Source: Alphaproteobacteria bacterium
GTDB taxonomy: Bacteria > Pseudomonadota > Alphaproteobacteria > Puniceispirillales > UBA1172
Length of the DNA stretch: 35,558 bases
Direction of reading: 5' to 3'
Assembly (NCBI GenBank): GCA_011522975.1
Contig: WTHX01000045.1
Location: 1-35,558 of the forward strand
The notes beneath the pieces were generated by a model. It had not been told where the DNA came from, did no database searches, and worked only from the letters and a program-made list of their open reading frames with translations. The translations under genes and the position numbers were made by a program. Below are positions 10,022 to 19,768 of the stretch, piece by piece. Positions within the stretch are counted from its first letter, which is position 1; each line of letters opens with the position of its first letter.

Positions 10022-10633
10022 CTAAGCGGCGTGATAATCATACCCATATTCAATCGCTGAATCCGACAAGAGATCGAGAATGTAAGGCATGAATGATGTC
10101 CGCCCCACCACCATCATCTTGTCATCATCAAGACAAAGGATGGTGACCCCTGCATGGGATAGCAAGGATTGAACCGCCATGCCTTTGGTGAAGGCGCGGG
10201 GGTGGAAATCAATCGCACAATTTTTGGCCAGAACATCGCGGGCATGAGGGCCTTCGATGGTGACCGCACCCAAAGCATCACTGATATTCACCACCGCAAC
10301 ATGGCCGGCTTCTGGCGTGTCTAATTCAGCGATAATATCGTCAGACGCACCATTTTCAGCCATGATCATCCATTCATCTGGCCCCAGCCAAATGATGCTG
10401 CGGTGACCCGCCTGATTGAATGTGTTCGCCGCTGTCGGAATATCAGCCCCCACCATCCGCTTAATGGCTTTGGTGATCACCGGGTTATCCGCCTGACAGC
10501 GCAGGTTGATCTTATCGGTCAACCCTGTATCGCGGATCACGACCATCCCTTTTGAGCCTTCAGGCTGGGGGGATGCGCTGGCTTTAGCCATGCTAAGCGC
10601 GGAAAGACCAGGGATGTTTTTAAGCTTAACCAT
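10022..10633 (-). CDS. soxG: Sarcosine oxidase gamma subunit
   Basis: Position downstream of soxA. NTFNQAGHRSIIWLGPDEWMIMAE, VAVVNISDALGAVTIEGPHARDVLAKNCAIDFHPRAF typical of SoxG. Start ATG at 10633 overlaps the soxA stop (ATGGTTAA). Confidence 0.9.
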   Translation of the reverse strand: MVKLKNIPGLSALSMAKASASPQPEGSKGMVVIRDTGLTDKINLRCQADNPVITKAIKRMVGADIPTAANTFNQAGHRSIIWLGPDEWMIMAENGASDDIIAELDTPEAGHVAVVNISDALGAVTIEGPHARDVLAKNCAIDFHPRAFTKGMAVQSLLSHAGVTILCLDDDKMMVVGRTSFMPYILDLLSDSAIEYGYDYHAA

Positions 10634-13600
10634 TGATCTTTTCTCCTTTCGGATCATAGAAGGCTGTATCAGTGATGGTGGCCTTAATTGGGGCCGCGCC
10701 ATTAATCATCGGGAAATAGACGGTTTCACCCATCATCTTATGCCCACCTTTCAGCAACGCCATGGCAATGGATTTGCCCAAATTCGGTGAGTAATATGAT
10801 GAGGTCACCTGACCAAGCATTTCCATTGGCATTGGCTGATTGGGATCAAGCACAGCATGCGCCCCTTCAGGGATGATATCCTTTGGGTTTTCAGTCACAA
10901 GGCCAACCAATTGCTTGCGGTTATCAAGCGCCATGGACGCCCGCTCAGATGCCCGCTTGCCGATATAGTCATCCTTTTTCTTGGAAACAATCCAATCCAT
11001 CCCCAAATCTTGAGGGGTGACAGAACCATCGGTTTCTTGGCCGACAATGATAAAGCCTTTTTCAGCCCGCAAAACGTGCATGGCTTCTGTTCCATAGGGG
11101 GTGATGCCAAATTCTTCACCTGCCGCCATGATGTTCTTCCACAAGGCAAGGCCAAGCCGTGCAGGGGTGTTGATCTCATAGCTCAATTCACCGGTGAAAG
11201 AGATGCGGAAGATGCGAACAGGCAGGCCTGCCAGCGTTGCGTCTTTAAAGGACATGAACGGGAAGTTGTCATCATCTAATGGCACGGAACATCCCAATTT
11301 GTTCATGATCTTTTTGGCATTAGGCCCCGACAGAGTGGAAACCGACCATTGTTCGGTGACGCTTGTCATATAGACTTCTAATTCAGGCCATTCGGTCTGG
11401 TGCCATTCTTCCAGCCAATCCAGAACGCCAGCCGCTCCACCTGTTGTGGTGGTCATATGGAAATGGTTTTCCCCCAAACGTGAGGTCACACCATCATCCA
11501 TCACCATGCCATCATCTTTCAACATCAGACCATAACGGCAACGACCAACCGGTAGTTTCAGCCAAGCGTTGGTGTAAACACGGTTAAGGAATTCAGCCGC
11601 ATCTTTACCGCGAATATCGATCTTACCCAAGGTTGAGGCATCGAGAAGACCGGCGGTAGTGCGGGCAGCTTTGACTTCACGTTGCACCGCATCATCCATG
11701 CTTTCGCCCGCTTGCGGATAATACCAAGCCCGCATCCATTGCCCAACATGTTCAAAGGTTGCGCCATGGTCATGATGCCATTGGTCCATGCGGGTGGCAC
11801 GGATCGGGTCAAACAAGCCTTTGATTTCCCGCCCAGCGATACCGCCAAAAGAAGCAGGCGTGTATGGCATCCGGAAAGTGGTGGTGCCAACATTGGGGAT
11901 TTTATCATCCAATTCGTCGGCAATAATCCCCAAAGCGTTGATGTTTGATGTCTTGCCTTGGTCTGTTGCCATGCCGTTGGTGGTATAGCGTTTGACATGT
12001 TCAACAGAATGATAGCCTTCACGCACCGCCAGTTTAATATCACTTGAGGTGACGTCATTCTGGAAATCGATAAAGGCTTTTGGCCCAGCGCCAGGATTGG
12101 CATCGCTAACGACTTTCCACAAGGCCAGCGGGCGATAATCTTGCCCCGGCGCATCGACTTTAGGCGTGGCGGCTTGATCGGCTTTAAACCCAGCGGCTGT
12201 CGCGGCATCAGCCCCAGCCTTAGCGCCATCTGACATGGCATCGGCCAGATCAAAAATACCATTGCTCGCGCCAACACATTGCGCGGCTTCATGATAGGTC
12301 GATGGACGGAAGCACAGCTGCTGGTCATCCCAATCCAATTTCCCGCGTGCCTGTGAATGCAGGTTCACAATAGGCGTAAACCCGGCCGACATCGCCACCA
12401 GATCACAATCCAGATAAAACGCATCACCTGTGATGCTGCCATCTTTGGGGTTGATGCGGGCAACTTTAGCCCGGCCAACATGACGTGTGCCTTCTGCTTC
12501 CACCAGCGCGTGGCTGGTGTACACATTAATGCCGCGGCGCATGGCCTCGCTGACCAATGGCGTTGCAGGGGCAGGGCGCATATCAACAATCGCCCGCAAA
12601 TAAACCCCAGCATCAACCAAAGCCAATGCCGTGCGATAGGCATCGTCATTATTGGTCACCACAACAGCACGGCGGCCAGGGGCAACGCCATATCGGGTGA
12701 TATAACTGCGGACAGCCGAAGACAGCATCACACCAGGGCGGTCATTGCCGCCAAAGACCATTGGCCGTTCATGGGTGCCTTGCGCCAGCACCACATGTTT
12801 GGCGCGAATTTTCCACATCCGTTGGCGCGGCATATGCTTGGGCGTTTCCCCCAGATGATCAGTCACCCGTTCCATCATGGTCAGGTAATTGTGATCCATA
12901 TAACCAAAGACGGTGGTGCGCTTCAGCATGGTGACGTTTTCCATCGCCTCCAGTTCCGCCACCGCATCAGCAATCCATTGATCAGCAGCATTGCCATCAA
13001 GGGTGGTATCACTTTCAGACAACAACCAGCCGCCAAATTCATTTTGTTCATCGGCAAGGATAACCCGCGCACCGGCACGGCCAGCGGACAATGCCGCCAT
13101 TAGGCCAGATGCACCGCCACCAACAACCAAAACATCGGTATGGGCATTGGTTTTTTCATAACGGTCAGGATCGTTGTGATCGGTAGCGGCTTTACCCAGA
13201 CCAGCGGCTTTACGGATGAAATGTTCATAGGTCATCCACATGCTGGCAGGCCACATGAAGGTTTTGTAATAAAACGCCGCCGGCAACATCCGTGCCACAA
13301 TTGAGTTCACTGCCCCCAGATCAAAATTCAAGGATGGCCAACGGTTTTGGCTTTCACTTTTCAGATTAGGGTAAAGTTCAATTTGGGTGGCGCGAATATT
13401 CGGCTCAATCTTGGCGCCTTCACCCAGACGGATCAGAGCATTTGGCTCCTCACTGCCAGCGGTCATGATGCCGCGTGGACGGTGATATTTAAAACTCCGC
13501 CCCACCAGATGAACACCATTGGCGATCAATGCAGAGGCCAGCGTATCGCCTTCATACCCGCCATAGGTTTTGCCGTCAAAGGTGAATGTCAGCGGCTTAT

Positions 13601-13676
13601 CGCGATTGATCCGCCCGCCTGAGGCCAGACGCATATCACCGCCTGAAAGTTGTTTCTTTGAAGAAGATTTGAACAT
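10626..13676 (-). CDS. soxA: Sarcosine oxidase alpha subunit
   Basis: RDKPLTFTFDGKTYGGYEGDTLASALIANGVHLVGRSFKYHRPRGIMTAGSEEPNAL (2Fe-2S-like N-terminal domain), TDVLVVGGGASGLMAALSAGRAGARVILADEQNEFGG, C-terminal GcvT-like half. Start at 13676 (MFKSSSKKQ..); the ORF extension to 13832 overlaps soxD. Confidence 0.95.
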   Translation of the reverse strand: MFKSSSKKQLSGGDMRLASGGRINRDKPLTFTFDGKTYGGYEGDTLASALIANGVHLVGRSFKYHRPRGIMTAGSEEPNALIRLGEGAKIEPNIRATQIELYPNLKSESQNRWPSLNFDLGAVNSIVARMLPAAFYYKTFMWPASMWMTYEHFIRKAAGLGKAATDHNDPDRYEKTNAHTDVLVVGGGASGLMAALSAGRAGARVILADEQNEFGGWLLSESDTTLDGNAADQWIADAVAELEAMENVTMLKRTTVFGYMDHNYLTMMERVTDHLGETPKHMPRQRMWKIRAKHVVLAQGTHERPMVFGGNDRPGVMLSSAVRSYITRYGVAPGRRAVVVTNNDDAYRTALALVDAGVYLRAIVDMRPAPATPLVSEAMRRGINVYTSHALVEAEGTRHVGRAKVARINPKDGSITGDAFYLDCDLVAMSAGFTPIVNLHSQARGKLDWDDQQLCFRPSTYHEAAQCVGASNGIFDLADAMSDGAKAGADAATAAGFKADQAATPKVDAPGQDYRPLALWKVVSDANPGAGPKAFIDFQNDVTSSDIKLAVREGYHSVEHVKRYTTNGMATDQGKTSNINALGIIADELDDKIPNVGTTTFRMPYTPASFGGIAGREIKGLFDPIRATRMDQWHHDHGATFEHVGQWMRAWYYPQAGESMDDAVQREVKAARTTAGLLDASTLGKIDIRGKDAAEFLNRVYTNAWLKLPVGRCRYGLMLKDDGMVMDDGVTSRLGENHFHMTTTTGGAAGVLDWLEEWHQTEWPELEVYMTSVTEQWSVSTLSGPNAKKIMNKLGCSVPLDDDNFPFMSFKDATLAGLPVRIFRISFTGELSYEINTPARLGLALWKNIMAAGEEFGITPYGTEAMHVLRAEKGFIIVGQETDGSVTPQDLGMDWIVSKKKDDYIGKRASERASMALDNRKQLVGLVTENPKDIIPEGAHAVLDPNQPMPMEMLGQVTSSYYSPNLGKSIAMALLKGGHKMMGETVYFPMINGAAPIKATITDTAFYDPKGEKING

Positions 13677-13677
13677 G

Positions 13678-14058
13678 TTATTTCCCCTTCTTTGCGCTTG
13701 GCTTTGCGCTGGATTTTTTGGGCTTTGCGGCGGCTTCTGCTGCGGTATCACGGCGCCAGCAGGCTTCATAAGCCGCGATGCCTTCTTTAGACTTTGGCAA
13801 TTCACCCATGGGGTAAATTTCAATAATCTCATGGCTAACGGTATCGCGCACCATATTGAACCAACGGCGGCACCCCGCCGCGTGACGCCAACGCTCTAGG
13901 AAAACGCCTTTGGTGTTGTCGCGCAAAAACAAGTAATCAGCAAATTCAGCATCGGTAATCGAGTTTTCTGCCAATGGCCGTGCGATATGGGCTTCACCAC
14001 CACAGGAGAATTCCAACTCTTCGCGCTCACCGCAGAATGGGCATGAAATATTCAGCAT
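13678..14058 (-). CDS. soxD: Sarcosine oxidase delta subunit
   Basis: MLNISCPFCGEREELEFSCGGEAHIARP, YLFLRDNTKGVFLERWRHAAGCRRWFNMVRDTVSHEI typical SoxD. Lies between soxB and soxA. Confidence 0.95.
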   Translation of the reverse strand: MLNISCPFCGEREELEFSCGGEAHIARPLAENSITDAEFADYLFLRDNTKGVFLERWRHAAGCRRWFNMVRDTVSHEIIEIYPMGELPKSKEGIAAYEACWRRDTAAEAAAKPKKSSAKPSAKKGK

Positions 14059-14080
14059 AATCAGGTCTCCTCAGTCGCGG

Positions 14081-15376
14081 TTAGTGGGCAACGCCAGCGG
14101 CGCCATGTTCATCAATCAGAAGCCCTGTCTGGAACCGATCCAGCGCATAAGGGGCGGCGATATTATTCGGGCGGTCATTGGCGATCAGATCAGCAAAGAC
14201 ATGACCAGAACCTGGGGTTGCTTTGAACCCGCCTGTCCCCCAACCGCAATTGAAGTAAAGGCCTTTGACATCAGTCTTGGAGATGATCGGCGAAGCATCA
14301 GGGCATGTGTCCACAATACCCCCCCAATGCCGCAGCATCCGAAGACGTGACAAAATCGGGAACAGTTCGACCGCCGCCGCGATCATATGTTCCGGCACAG
14401 GGAAAGACCCACGCTGGGCATAGGAGTTGTATTTATCAACGCCTGCACCCAATACCATCTCACCTTTATCAGACTGGCTGATATACATATGGACGGCGTT
14501 CGACATAATCACGGTGTCCAATTCAGGTTTAATTGGCTCAGAGACCAAGGCCTGCAGAGGGCGGCTGGCAATCGGCAAGCGAATATCAGCCATTTCACCT
14601 AAAACAGAACAATGCCCGGCGACCACAACACCAACTTTTTTGGCTTTGATGGTGCCGCGGGTGGTTTCAACACCTGCAATCGCCCCACCATTGCGGATCA
14701 TGCCCGTGACTTCACAATTCTGGATAATATCAACCCCAAGGTCATCCGCTGCCCGGGCATACCCCCAAGCCACCGCATCATGGCGGGCAGTCCCGCCACG
14801 CTTTTGCAAGAACCCACCCATCACAGGGTAACGGATCGACTGATCAATATTGATCAGCGGCACTTTTTCTTTAATTTCTTCAGGGGTCAGCACATCACTG
14901 TCGATGCCGTTCAGACGGATGGCATGAACACGCCGTGACATTTCCCGCAATTCACCCCAACTATGGGCGATGGTCAAAACACCGCGCTGAGAAAACATCA
15001 GGTTAAAGTTCAAATCTTGAGTCAGGCCTTCCCATAATTTCAGGGCATGGTCATAAATCGCGGCTGATTCATCCCACATATAGTTGGAACGAATGATGGT
15101 GGTGTTACGGCCTGTATTGCCGCCACCCAGCCAGCCTTTTTCAACCACGGCGATATTGGTCATGCCATGGACGGAAGCCAGATAATAAGCGGTTGCCAAA
15201 CCATGGCCACCACCGCCAATAATAATGGCGTCATATTCTTTTTTAGGTTCAGGCGCACGCCAGGCGCGTTGCCAGTCTTGGTGATAACTCGCCGCATTAC
15301 GCGCCAGAGAGAAAATAGAATATTTTGGTTTGCCACCAGGCAGGCCAGTGCGACCACGATCAATACCCTGAGCCAT
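14081..15376 (-). CDS. soxB: Sarcosine oxidase beta subunit
   Basis: [71 protein letters not shown] is highly characteristic of SoxB. Confidence 0.96.
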   Translation of the reverse strand: MAQGIDRGRTGLPGGKPKYSIFSLARNAASYHQDWQRAWRAPEPKKEYDAIIIGGGGHGLATAYYLASVHGMTNIAVVEKGWLGGGNTGRNTTIIRSNYMWDESAAIYDHALKLWEGLTQDLNFNLMFSQRGVLTIAHSWGELREMSRRVHAIRLNGIDSDVLTPEEIKEKVPLINIDQSIRYPVMGGFLQKRGGTARHDAVAWGYARAADDLGVDIIQNCEVTGMIRNGGAIAGVETTRGTIKAKKVGVVVAGHCSVLGEMADIRLPIASRPLQALVSEPIKPELDTVIMSNAVHMYISQSDKGEMVLGAGVDKYNSYAQRGSFPVPEHMIAAAVELFPILSRLRMLRHWGGIVDTCPDASPIISKTDVKGLYFNCGWGTGGFKATPGSGHVFADLIANDRPNNIAAPYALDRFQTGLLIDEHGAAGVAH

Positions 15377-15639
15377 GACACCCCCCTAAATCTGAACGGT
15401 TAAGACTGAGAAAGATTTTATCTGATTCTCGAAATACTCAATAATTTGGTGGAAAACCACCATCTTGCCTATCTTCATCACGACACGGGATTGGCCTTGG
15501 ACGACAATTCCCGTCAATGCCCCCGTGCATACTTGTCATTATGGCTATTTATAGCCGATATTAAGGGCAACTGAATATGATTTTTGGCGATGTTTAGCCG
15601 TCATGCGACATTATGGCCAAGACCCGATTGGGCCTGTTG

Positions 15640-15667
15640 TTGCACTGGCCTATTGTTGCGATATATT
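15640..15667 (+). promoter_or_regulatory. Putative sigma70-type promoter for the M20 amidohydrolase gene
   Basis: TTGCAC (15640-15645), 16 bp spacer, TATATT (15662-15667), about 33 nt before the ATG at 15701. Confidence 0.45.
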
Positions 15668-15700
15668 AAAAATAATGGGTTCATCTTTAAGGAGTCTCAA

Positions 15701-16876
15701 ATGCCTGTTCTCAATACGATTGCTGACCGTCATGAAGACATGAAAGGCTGGCGCCATGCGCTGCATGCGCATCCGGAATTGGGCTTTGAAGAAGAATGGA
15801 CCTCACAATTCATCGCCGATAAATTGGAATCCTTTGGCATTGAAACCCATCGTGGCATGGCCAAGACAGGGGTGGTTGGCATCATCCATGGTCAAAGCAA
15901 CACGTCAGGCCGGATGATTGGCTTGCGGGCGGATATCGACGCCCTGCCCATGCAGGAAGCCAATGATTTTGACCATAAATCACAAATTGATGGCCGGATG
16001 CACGCTTGCGGCCATGATGGCCATACCACCATGCTGTTGGGGGCGGCTCAATATCTGGCTGAAACTCGCAATTTTGATGGCACGGTGGTGTTGATCTTCC
16101 AGCCCGCTGAAGAAGGCGGCGGTGGCGGTCAGGTAATGATCGAAGATGGTCTGTTTGATCAGTTCAATGTGGACACTGTCTGGGGCATGCATAATTGGCC
16201 GGGGGTTGATGTTGGCAAAGCGGTGGTGCAACGCGGCGCATCCATGGCGGCGGCGGATGTCTTTAAGATCACCATCCATGGTAAAAGTGGCCATGCGGCG
16301 ATGCCCCACACTACGGTTGATACGATTGCCGCTGGCACCGCCCTGGTGCAGTCTTTGCAGACCATTGTCTCACGCCGCGTTGACCCGCTTGACCCTGCGG
16401 TTGTTTCGGTCACGCAATTCCAAGCAGGTTCAACCCATAACGTCATTGCAGGTGAGGCCGAAATTGTCGGTACCGCCCGCTATGTTAGCCATGAAACAGG
16501 GGCGTTTATTCAAGCGCAATTGCGGCAATTTGCTGAAACCATCACGGCGGCTTATGACTGTCACTTTGATTTTGAATGGGAGCCAGGCTACCCCCCCACC
16601 ATCAACCATCCTGATGAGGCCAACCGCGCGGCTGCTGTGGTGGAAAAAGTCTTGGGCGACAATGCGGTGATTTTTGATGCACCGCCATCCATGGCATCTG
16701 AAGATTTCTCTTATATGTTGGAAGCCCGCCCTGGGGCTTATATCTGGCTGGGGGCTGGTGCTGGCGGTAAAGGCGCGATGCTGCATAACACAGGTTATGA
16801 TTTCAACGATGATCTTCTACCAACAGGCGCTAGTTTCTGGGCGCAATTGGTGGAAACAGAACTGCCTCGCGATTAA
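15701..16876 (+). CDS. M20 family metallopeptidase/amidohydrolase (hippurate hydrolase-like)
   Basis: MKGWRHALHAHPELGFEEEWTSQFIADKLESFGIE, IGLRADIDALPMQEAN, DGRMHACGHDGHTTMLLGAAQYLAE, LIFQPAEEGGGGG, MASEDFSYMLEARPGAYIWLGAG. Start at 15701 with an AAGGAG RBS. Confidence 0.95.
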   Translation: MPVLNTIADRHEDMKGWRHALHAHPELGFEEEWTSQFIADKLESFGIETHRGMAKTGVVGIIHGQSNTSGRMIGLRADIDALPMQEANDFDHKSQIDGRMHACGHDGHTTMLLGAAQYLAETRNFDGTVVLIFQPAEEGGGGGQVMIEDGLFDQFNVDTVWGMHNWPGVDVGKAVVQRGASMAAADVFKITIHGKSGHAAMPHTTVDTIAAGTALVQSLQTIVSRRVDPLDPAVVSVTQFQAGSTHNVIAGEAEIVGTARYVSHETGAFIQAQLRQFAETITAAYDCHFDFEWEPGYPPTINHPDEANRAAAVVEKVLGDNAVIFDAPPSMASEDFSYMLEARPGAYIWLGAGAGGKGAMLHNTGYDFNDDLLPTGASFWAQLVETELPRD

Positions 16877-16885
16877 ACCCAATCC

Positions 16886-18226
16886 TTATTTGACTTGGGC
16901 CAGTTCATTCCAGCGGGTGGTATAGGCCGGCGATTTAAACTGTGATCGCATCCGCCAACGTTCCGTGCCTTGAATCCGAGGGTCATGGATGCGGCGGCCA
17001 TAGATATTGCCCCCTTTATGGCCTTTCAGCGTGATGCCTTCCGTGGCATGGAATAACGTGCCTTGCCCCATTTTCGTGTTGATACGATCCAGCACAGCCA
17101 TACGTTTGTCTTGGCTTTGGCGGGTTTCATCAGGCGTTGGATCAGGGTTGAGCAAACTCATCTGGCCGCCGTCTTGAGCGGTCAAATCGGTCAGCATCAC
17201 CCCGGCTTTATGATACCGATACCCGGCGCGATAAATATGGCGGATAGCCCCCATGGCGGCGCGAATTAAACTGGCGGTATCGCTGGTGGCATCATCAAAA
17301 CCCACCATGGCGGCATTGCTGTATTGCGGGTCATTTTGGCGAAACCGATTGGTGCGGATAAAAACATAAATCCCGCCTGCGCGGCTGTTTTGCTGGCGTA
17401 ATTTTTCGGCGGCGCGTGCCGTGTAACTGGCAACGGCTTCTTCAAGGCTTTGCAAATCGCTGACCATTTTGCCAAAACTGCGTGACGACATGATGGTTTG
17501 TTTCGGCTGAACTTCTTCGATGGTCAGGCAAGGATGGCCATTCAGCTCATGAACGATGCGTTCCCCAACAACCGAAAGTGATTGCCGAATTTGCCTTGGG
17601 CTGGCTTGCTGCAATTGCAGGGCTGTGCCAATTCCCAATTGCCTGAGCCGTGCGCCCCAGCGTTTTGAAATACCCCAAATATCTTCGACTTCAATATCGC
17701 CCAAAATACGCGGCATCAGATCATGGTCAGTCATCATATAGACGCCATCGCTGGTGTATTTTTTGGCAATGCGATTGGCCAGTTTTGCCAGCGTCTTGGT
17801 GGGGGCAATGCCAACGGAAACAGGAATCCCTGTCCATTGCCGGATCGCCCGCCGCATCCGCCGCATATGATCAGGCAAGGTGGTTTCATCAAAACCGCTT
17901 AACCCCAAGAAGGCTTCGTCAATCGAATAAATTTCCACATCAGGGGTGAAATGGTGAAACGACCGCATGACTCGCGCGGACATATCGCCATAAAGCGCAT
18001 AATTGGATGAAAAAATTGCCACCCCATGTTTCTTCATCATGGCGTGGTAATCATGCAAAGGCGCACCCATGGGGATGCCGACGGCTTTAGCCTCGTCAGA
18101 ACGGGCAATCACACAGCCATCATTATTCGACAGCACCACAACAGGCTGGCCAATCAGATGAGGGGCGAAAACACGTTCACAAGACGCGTAGAAATTGTTG
18201 CAATCAACAAGCGCATAAAGAGACAT
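16886..18226 (-). CDS. umuC: Y-family DNA polymerase V catalytic subunit (UmuC)
   Basis: YALVDCNNFYASCERVFAPHLIGQPVVVLSNNDGCVIARSDEAKAVGIPMGAP, EIYSIDEAFLGLSGFD, VSVGIAPTKTLAKLANRIAKK. Confidence 0.97.
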   Translation of the reverse strand: MSLYALVDCNNFYASCERVFAPHLIGQPVVVLSNNDGCVIARSDEAKAVGIPMGAPLHDYHAMMKKHGVAIFSSNYALYGDMSARVMRSFHHFTPDVEIYSIDEAFLGLSGFDETTLPDHMRRMRRAIRQWTGIPVSVGIAPTKTLAKLANRIAKKYTSDGVYMMTDHDLMPRILGDIEVEDIWGISKRWGARLRQLGIGTALQLQQASPRQIRQSLSVVGERIVHELNGHPCLTIEEVQPKQTIMSSRSFGKMVSDLQSLEEAVASYTARAAEKLRQQNSRAGGIYVFIRTNRFRQNDPQYSNAAMVGFDDATSDTASLIRAAMGAIRHIYRAGYRYHKAGVMLTDLTAQDGGQMSLLNPDPTPDETRQSQDKRMAVLDRINTKMGQGTLFHATEGITLKGHKGGNIYGRRIHDPRIQGTERWRMRSQFKSPAYTTRWNELAQVK

Positions 18227-18263
18227 AATGAGAGGGTCGTGTGATCAGTAAATTTAAAAATAA

Positions 18264-18908
18264 TCAAACTTGGTGGATCACATTGGTGACAACCCCCCAA
18301 ATCACCATGTCATTGTCATCATGAACAGTGATCGGGGCATAGGCATCATTTTCAGGCATAAGCATGGTTTTGCCTTTGCCGCGTTGCAGGCGTTTGACTG
18401 TCAATTGGCCTTCGACGGCGGCGATAATCACCTTGCCATTGCGGGCTTCAAGACTGCGGTCAACCACCAGAATATCATCATGATGAATGCCTGCTTTGAT
18501 CATGGAATCGCCGCTGACACGAACAAAAAATGTCGCCGATGGGTGCTTGATCAAGTGATCGTTCAGATCAAGGCTGCCTTCAAGGTGGTCATCAGCCGGT
18601 GAGGGGAACCCCGCCGCCACAGAACAACTGAACAACGGCAAAGGCTTGTTGCCTGTTTTAACAAAATTCATCACCTGATCAACCATGCTGACAGGGATTC
18701 GGATGGGTTTGGTGGCTTCACCATAAGGCCCTTGGCCTTTCGGGCGACCAGCGCCGGGGCGCGCCCCACCCCGTCCCTTTTTGGCCGGTGGGTTTTTGCT
18801 GGCTGTTGATGGGGTCAGTGCTGTGATCGGGGTGACGGTTGCGCCCCCAACAGATGTTTTGTCATCAGTTGTTTTATTTTGTTCTGACTTTTTCATGCGA
18901 AACCCCAT
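18264..18908 (-). CDS. umuD: UmuD-type LexA-like autoprotease (S24) with an extended Lys/Gly/Arg/Pro-rich N-terminus
   Basis: SCSVAAGFPSPADDHLEGSLDLNDHLIKHPSATFFVRVSGDSMIKAGIHHDDILVVDRS..VEGQLTVKRL has an Ala-Gly cleavage site and a Ser/Lys dyad. Immediately upstream of umuC. Alternative start at 18896. Confidence 0.93.
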   Translation of the reverse strand: MGFRMKKSEQNKTTDDKTSVGGATVTPITALTPSTASKNPPAKKGRGGARPGAGRPKGQGPYGEATKPIRIPVSMVDQVMNFVKTGNKPLPLFSCSVAAGFPSPADDHLEGSLDLNDHLIKHPSATFFVRVSGDSMIKAGIHHDDILVVDRSLEARNGKVIIAAVEGQLTVKRLQRGKGKTMLMPENDAYAPITVHDDNDMVIWGVVTNVIHQV

Positions 18909-19157
18909 TCATTGCGTAAACTTAAAACTCTTAATCATTTATTAAAATATCGTACATAAATCAAAAATCAAGATGAATCTGATGGCCTGAAAGATAGGCT
19001 TTTGTTGAAAAGCCCATAATTCTGACACAAATCAGGCGAAAACTGTAATCACAGGACATTATGAATAGGCCTTTGTTTTTCCGCCAACCTGATCTGCATC
19101 AAGACCTGCCTGCCATTTTCAATGGCATCAGGCAGAGGTATTGGAAAGGAAAACCCG

Positions 19158-19700
19158 ATGGTCTTAAAAAGAATAATGATGGCGGTCAGCCTTGCGGTGG
19201 CGGTCATTTTTGGCGGTGTAGCAACAGCGCTTGCCCATGATTACACGCTTCGAATCACCAATCTGATGGATGAAGAATTGCTGGCCCCTATTGTGGTGAC
19301 GTCCGCACGGATGGATAAGCATATTTTCACCGATGGCTATGTCACCCCAGAAGCCCAAGAGCAAATCTTGACCGGTGATCCCGGCAAATTGGTCCAACGT
19401 ATTGGCCGCAGGGCCCATGTTGTCCATGGGTCTGATGGCCCTCCCGGGGTGTTGCTGGCACCAGGGAAATCAGTTGAAATTACCGTCAATGGTCGCCGCA
19501 ACAGCGGGTTGCGCATCATTGCCATGGTTGCCCCAACCATGAAGCCGGATCATTTCGTCACGGCATTGGTCAACCCCCAGTCAATGTTGCCTGTGATCAT
19601 GGACCGGTACGATATCGGCTATGATGAAAATCGCCGCATGACGGAATATGTTGCATCAGGTGCGGCACGGGTTGAAGTGATCGCGGTCATACCGGATTGA
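19158..19700 (+). CDS. Secreted spondin-N-domain-like protein
   Basis: Signal peptide-like VLKRIMMAVSLAVAVIFGGVATALA, then HDYTLRITNLMDEELLAPIVVTSAR..VLLAPGKSVEITV..MVAPTMKPDHFVTAL, resembling bacterial Spond_N proteins. AAAGGA RBS before the ATG at 19158. Confidence 0.72.
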   Translation: MVLKRIMMAVSLAVAVIFGGVATALAHDYTLRITNLMDEELLAPIVVTSARMDKHIFTDGYVTPEAQEQILTGDPGKLVQRIGRRAHVVHGSDGPPGVLLAPGKSVEITVNGRRNSGLRIIAMVAPTMKPDHFVTALVNPQSMLPVIMDRYDIGYDENRRMTEYVASGAARVEVIAVIPD

Positions 19701-19712
19701 TTGCTCACGGTC

Positions 19713-19742
19713 TTGACAAAACATAGCCGCTCTCTTTTCAAT
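19713..19742 (+). promoter_or_regulatory. Putative promoter for the GFA-family gene
   Basis: Perfect TTGACA (19713-19718), 18 bp spacer, TTCAAT (19737-19742). Confidence 0.35.
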
Positions 19743-19768
19743 GGGTCAGATGACCAAAGGAGGGCGGC

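Noticed and set aside
11558-12328. 256 aa alternative-frame ORF inside soxA (and the 248 aa + strand ORF at 12357-13103)
   Set aside because: Fully embedded in soxA, with no domain signal. Long shadow ORFs are expected from codon-biased genes.
13677-13832. ORF-track extension of soxA upstream to 13832 (MRLLKFTPWVNCQS..)
   Set aside because: Overlaps soxD out of frame. The extension has no SoxA similarity, and an ATG at 13676 sits directly after the soxD stop.
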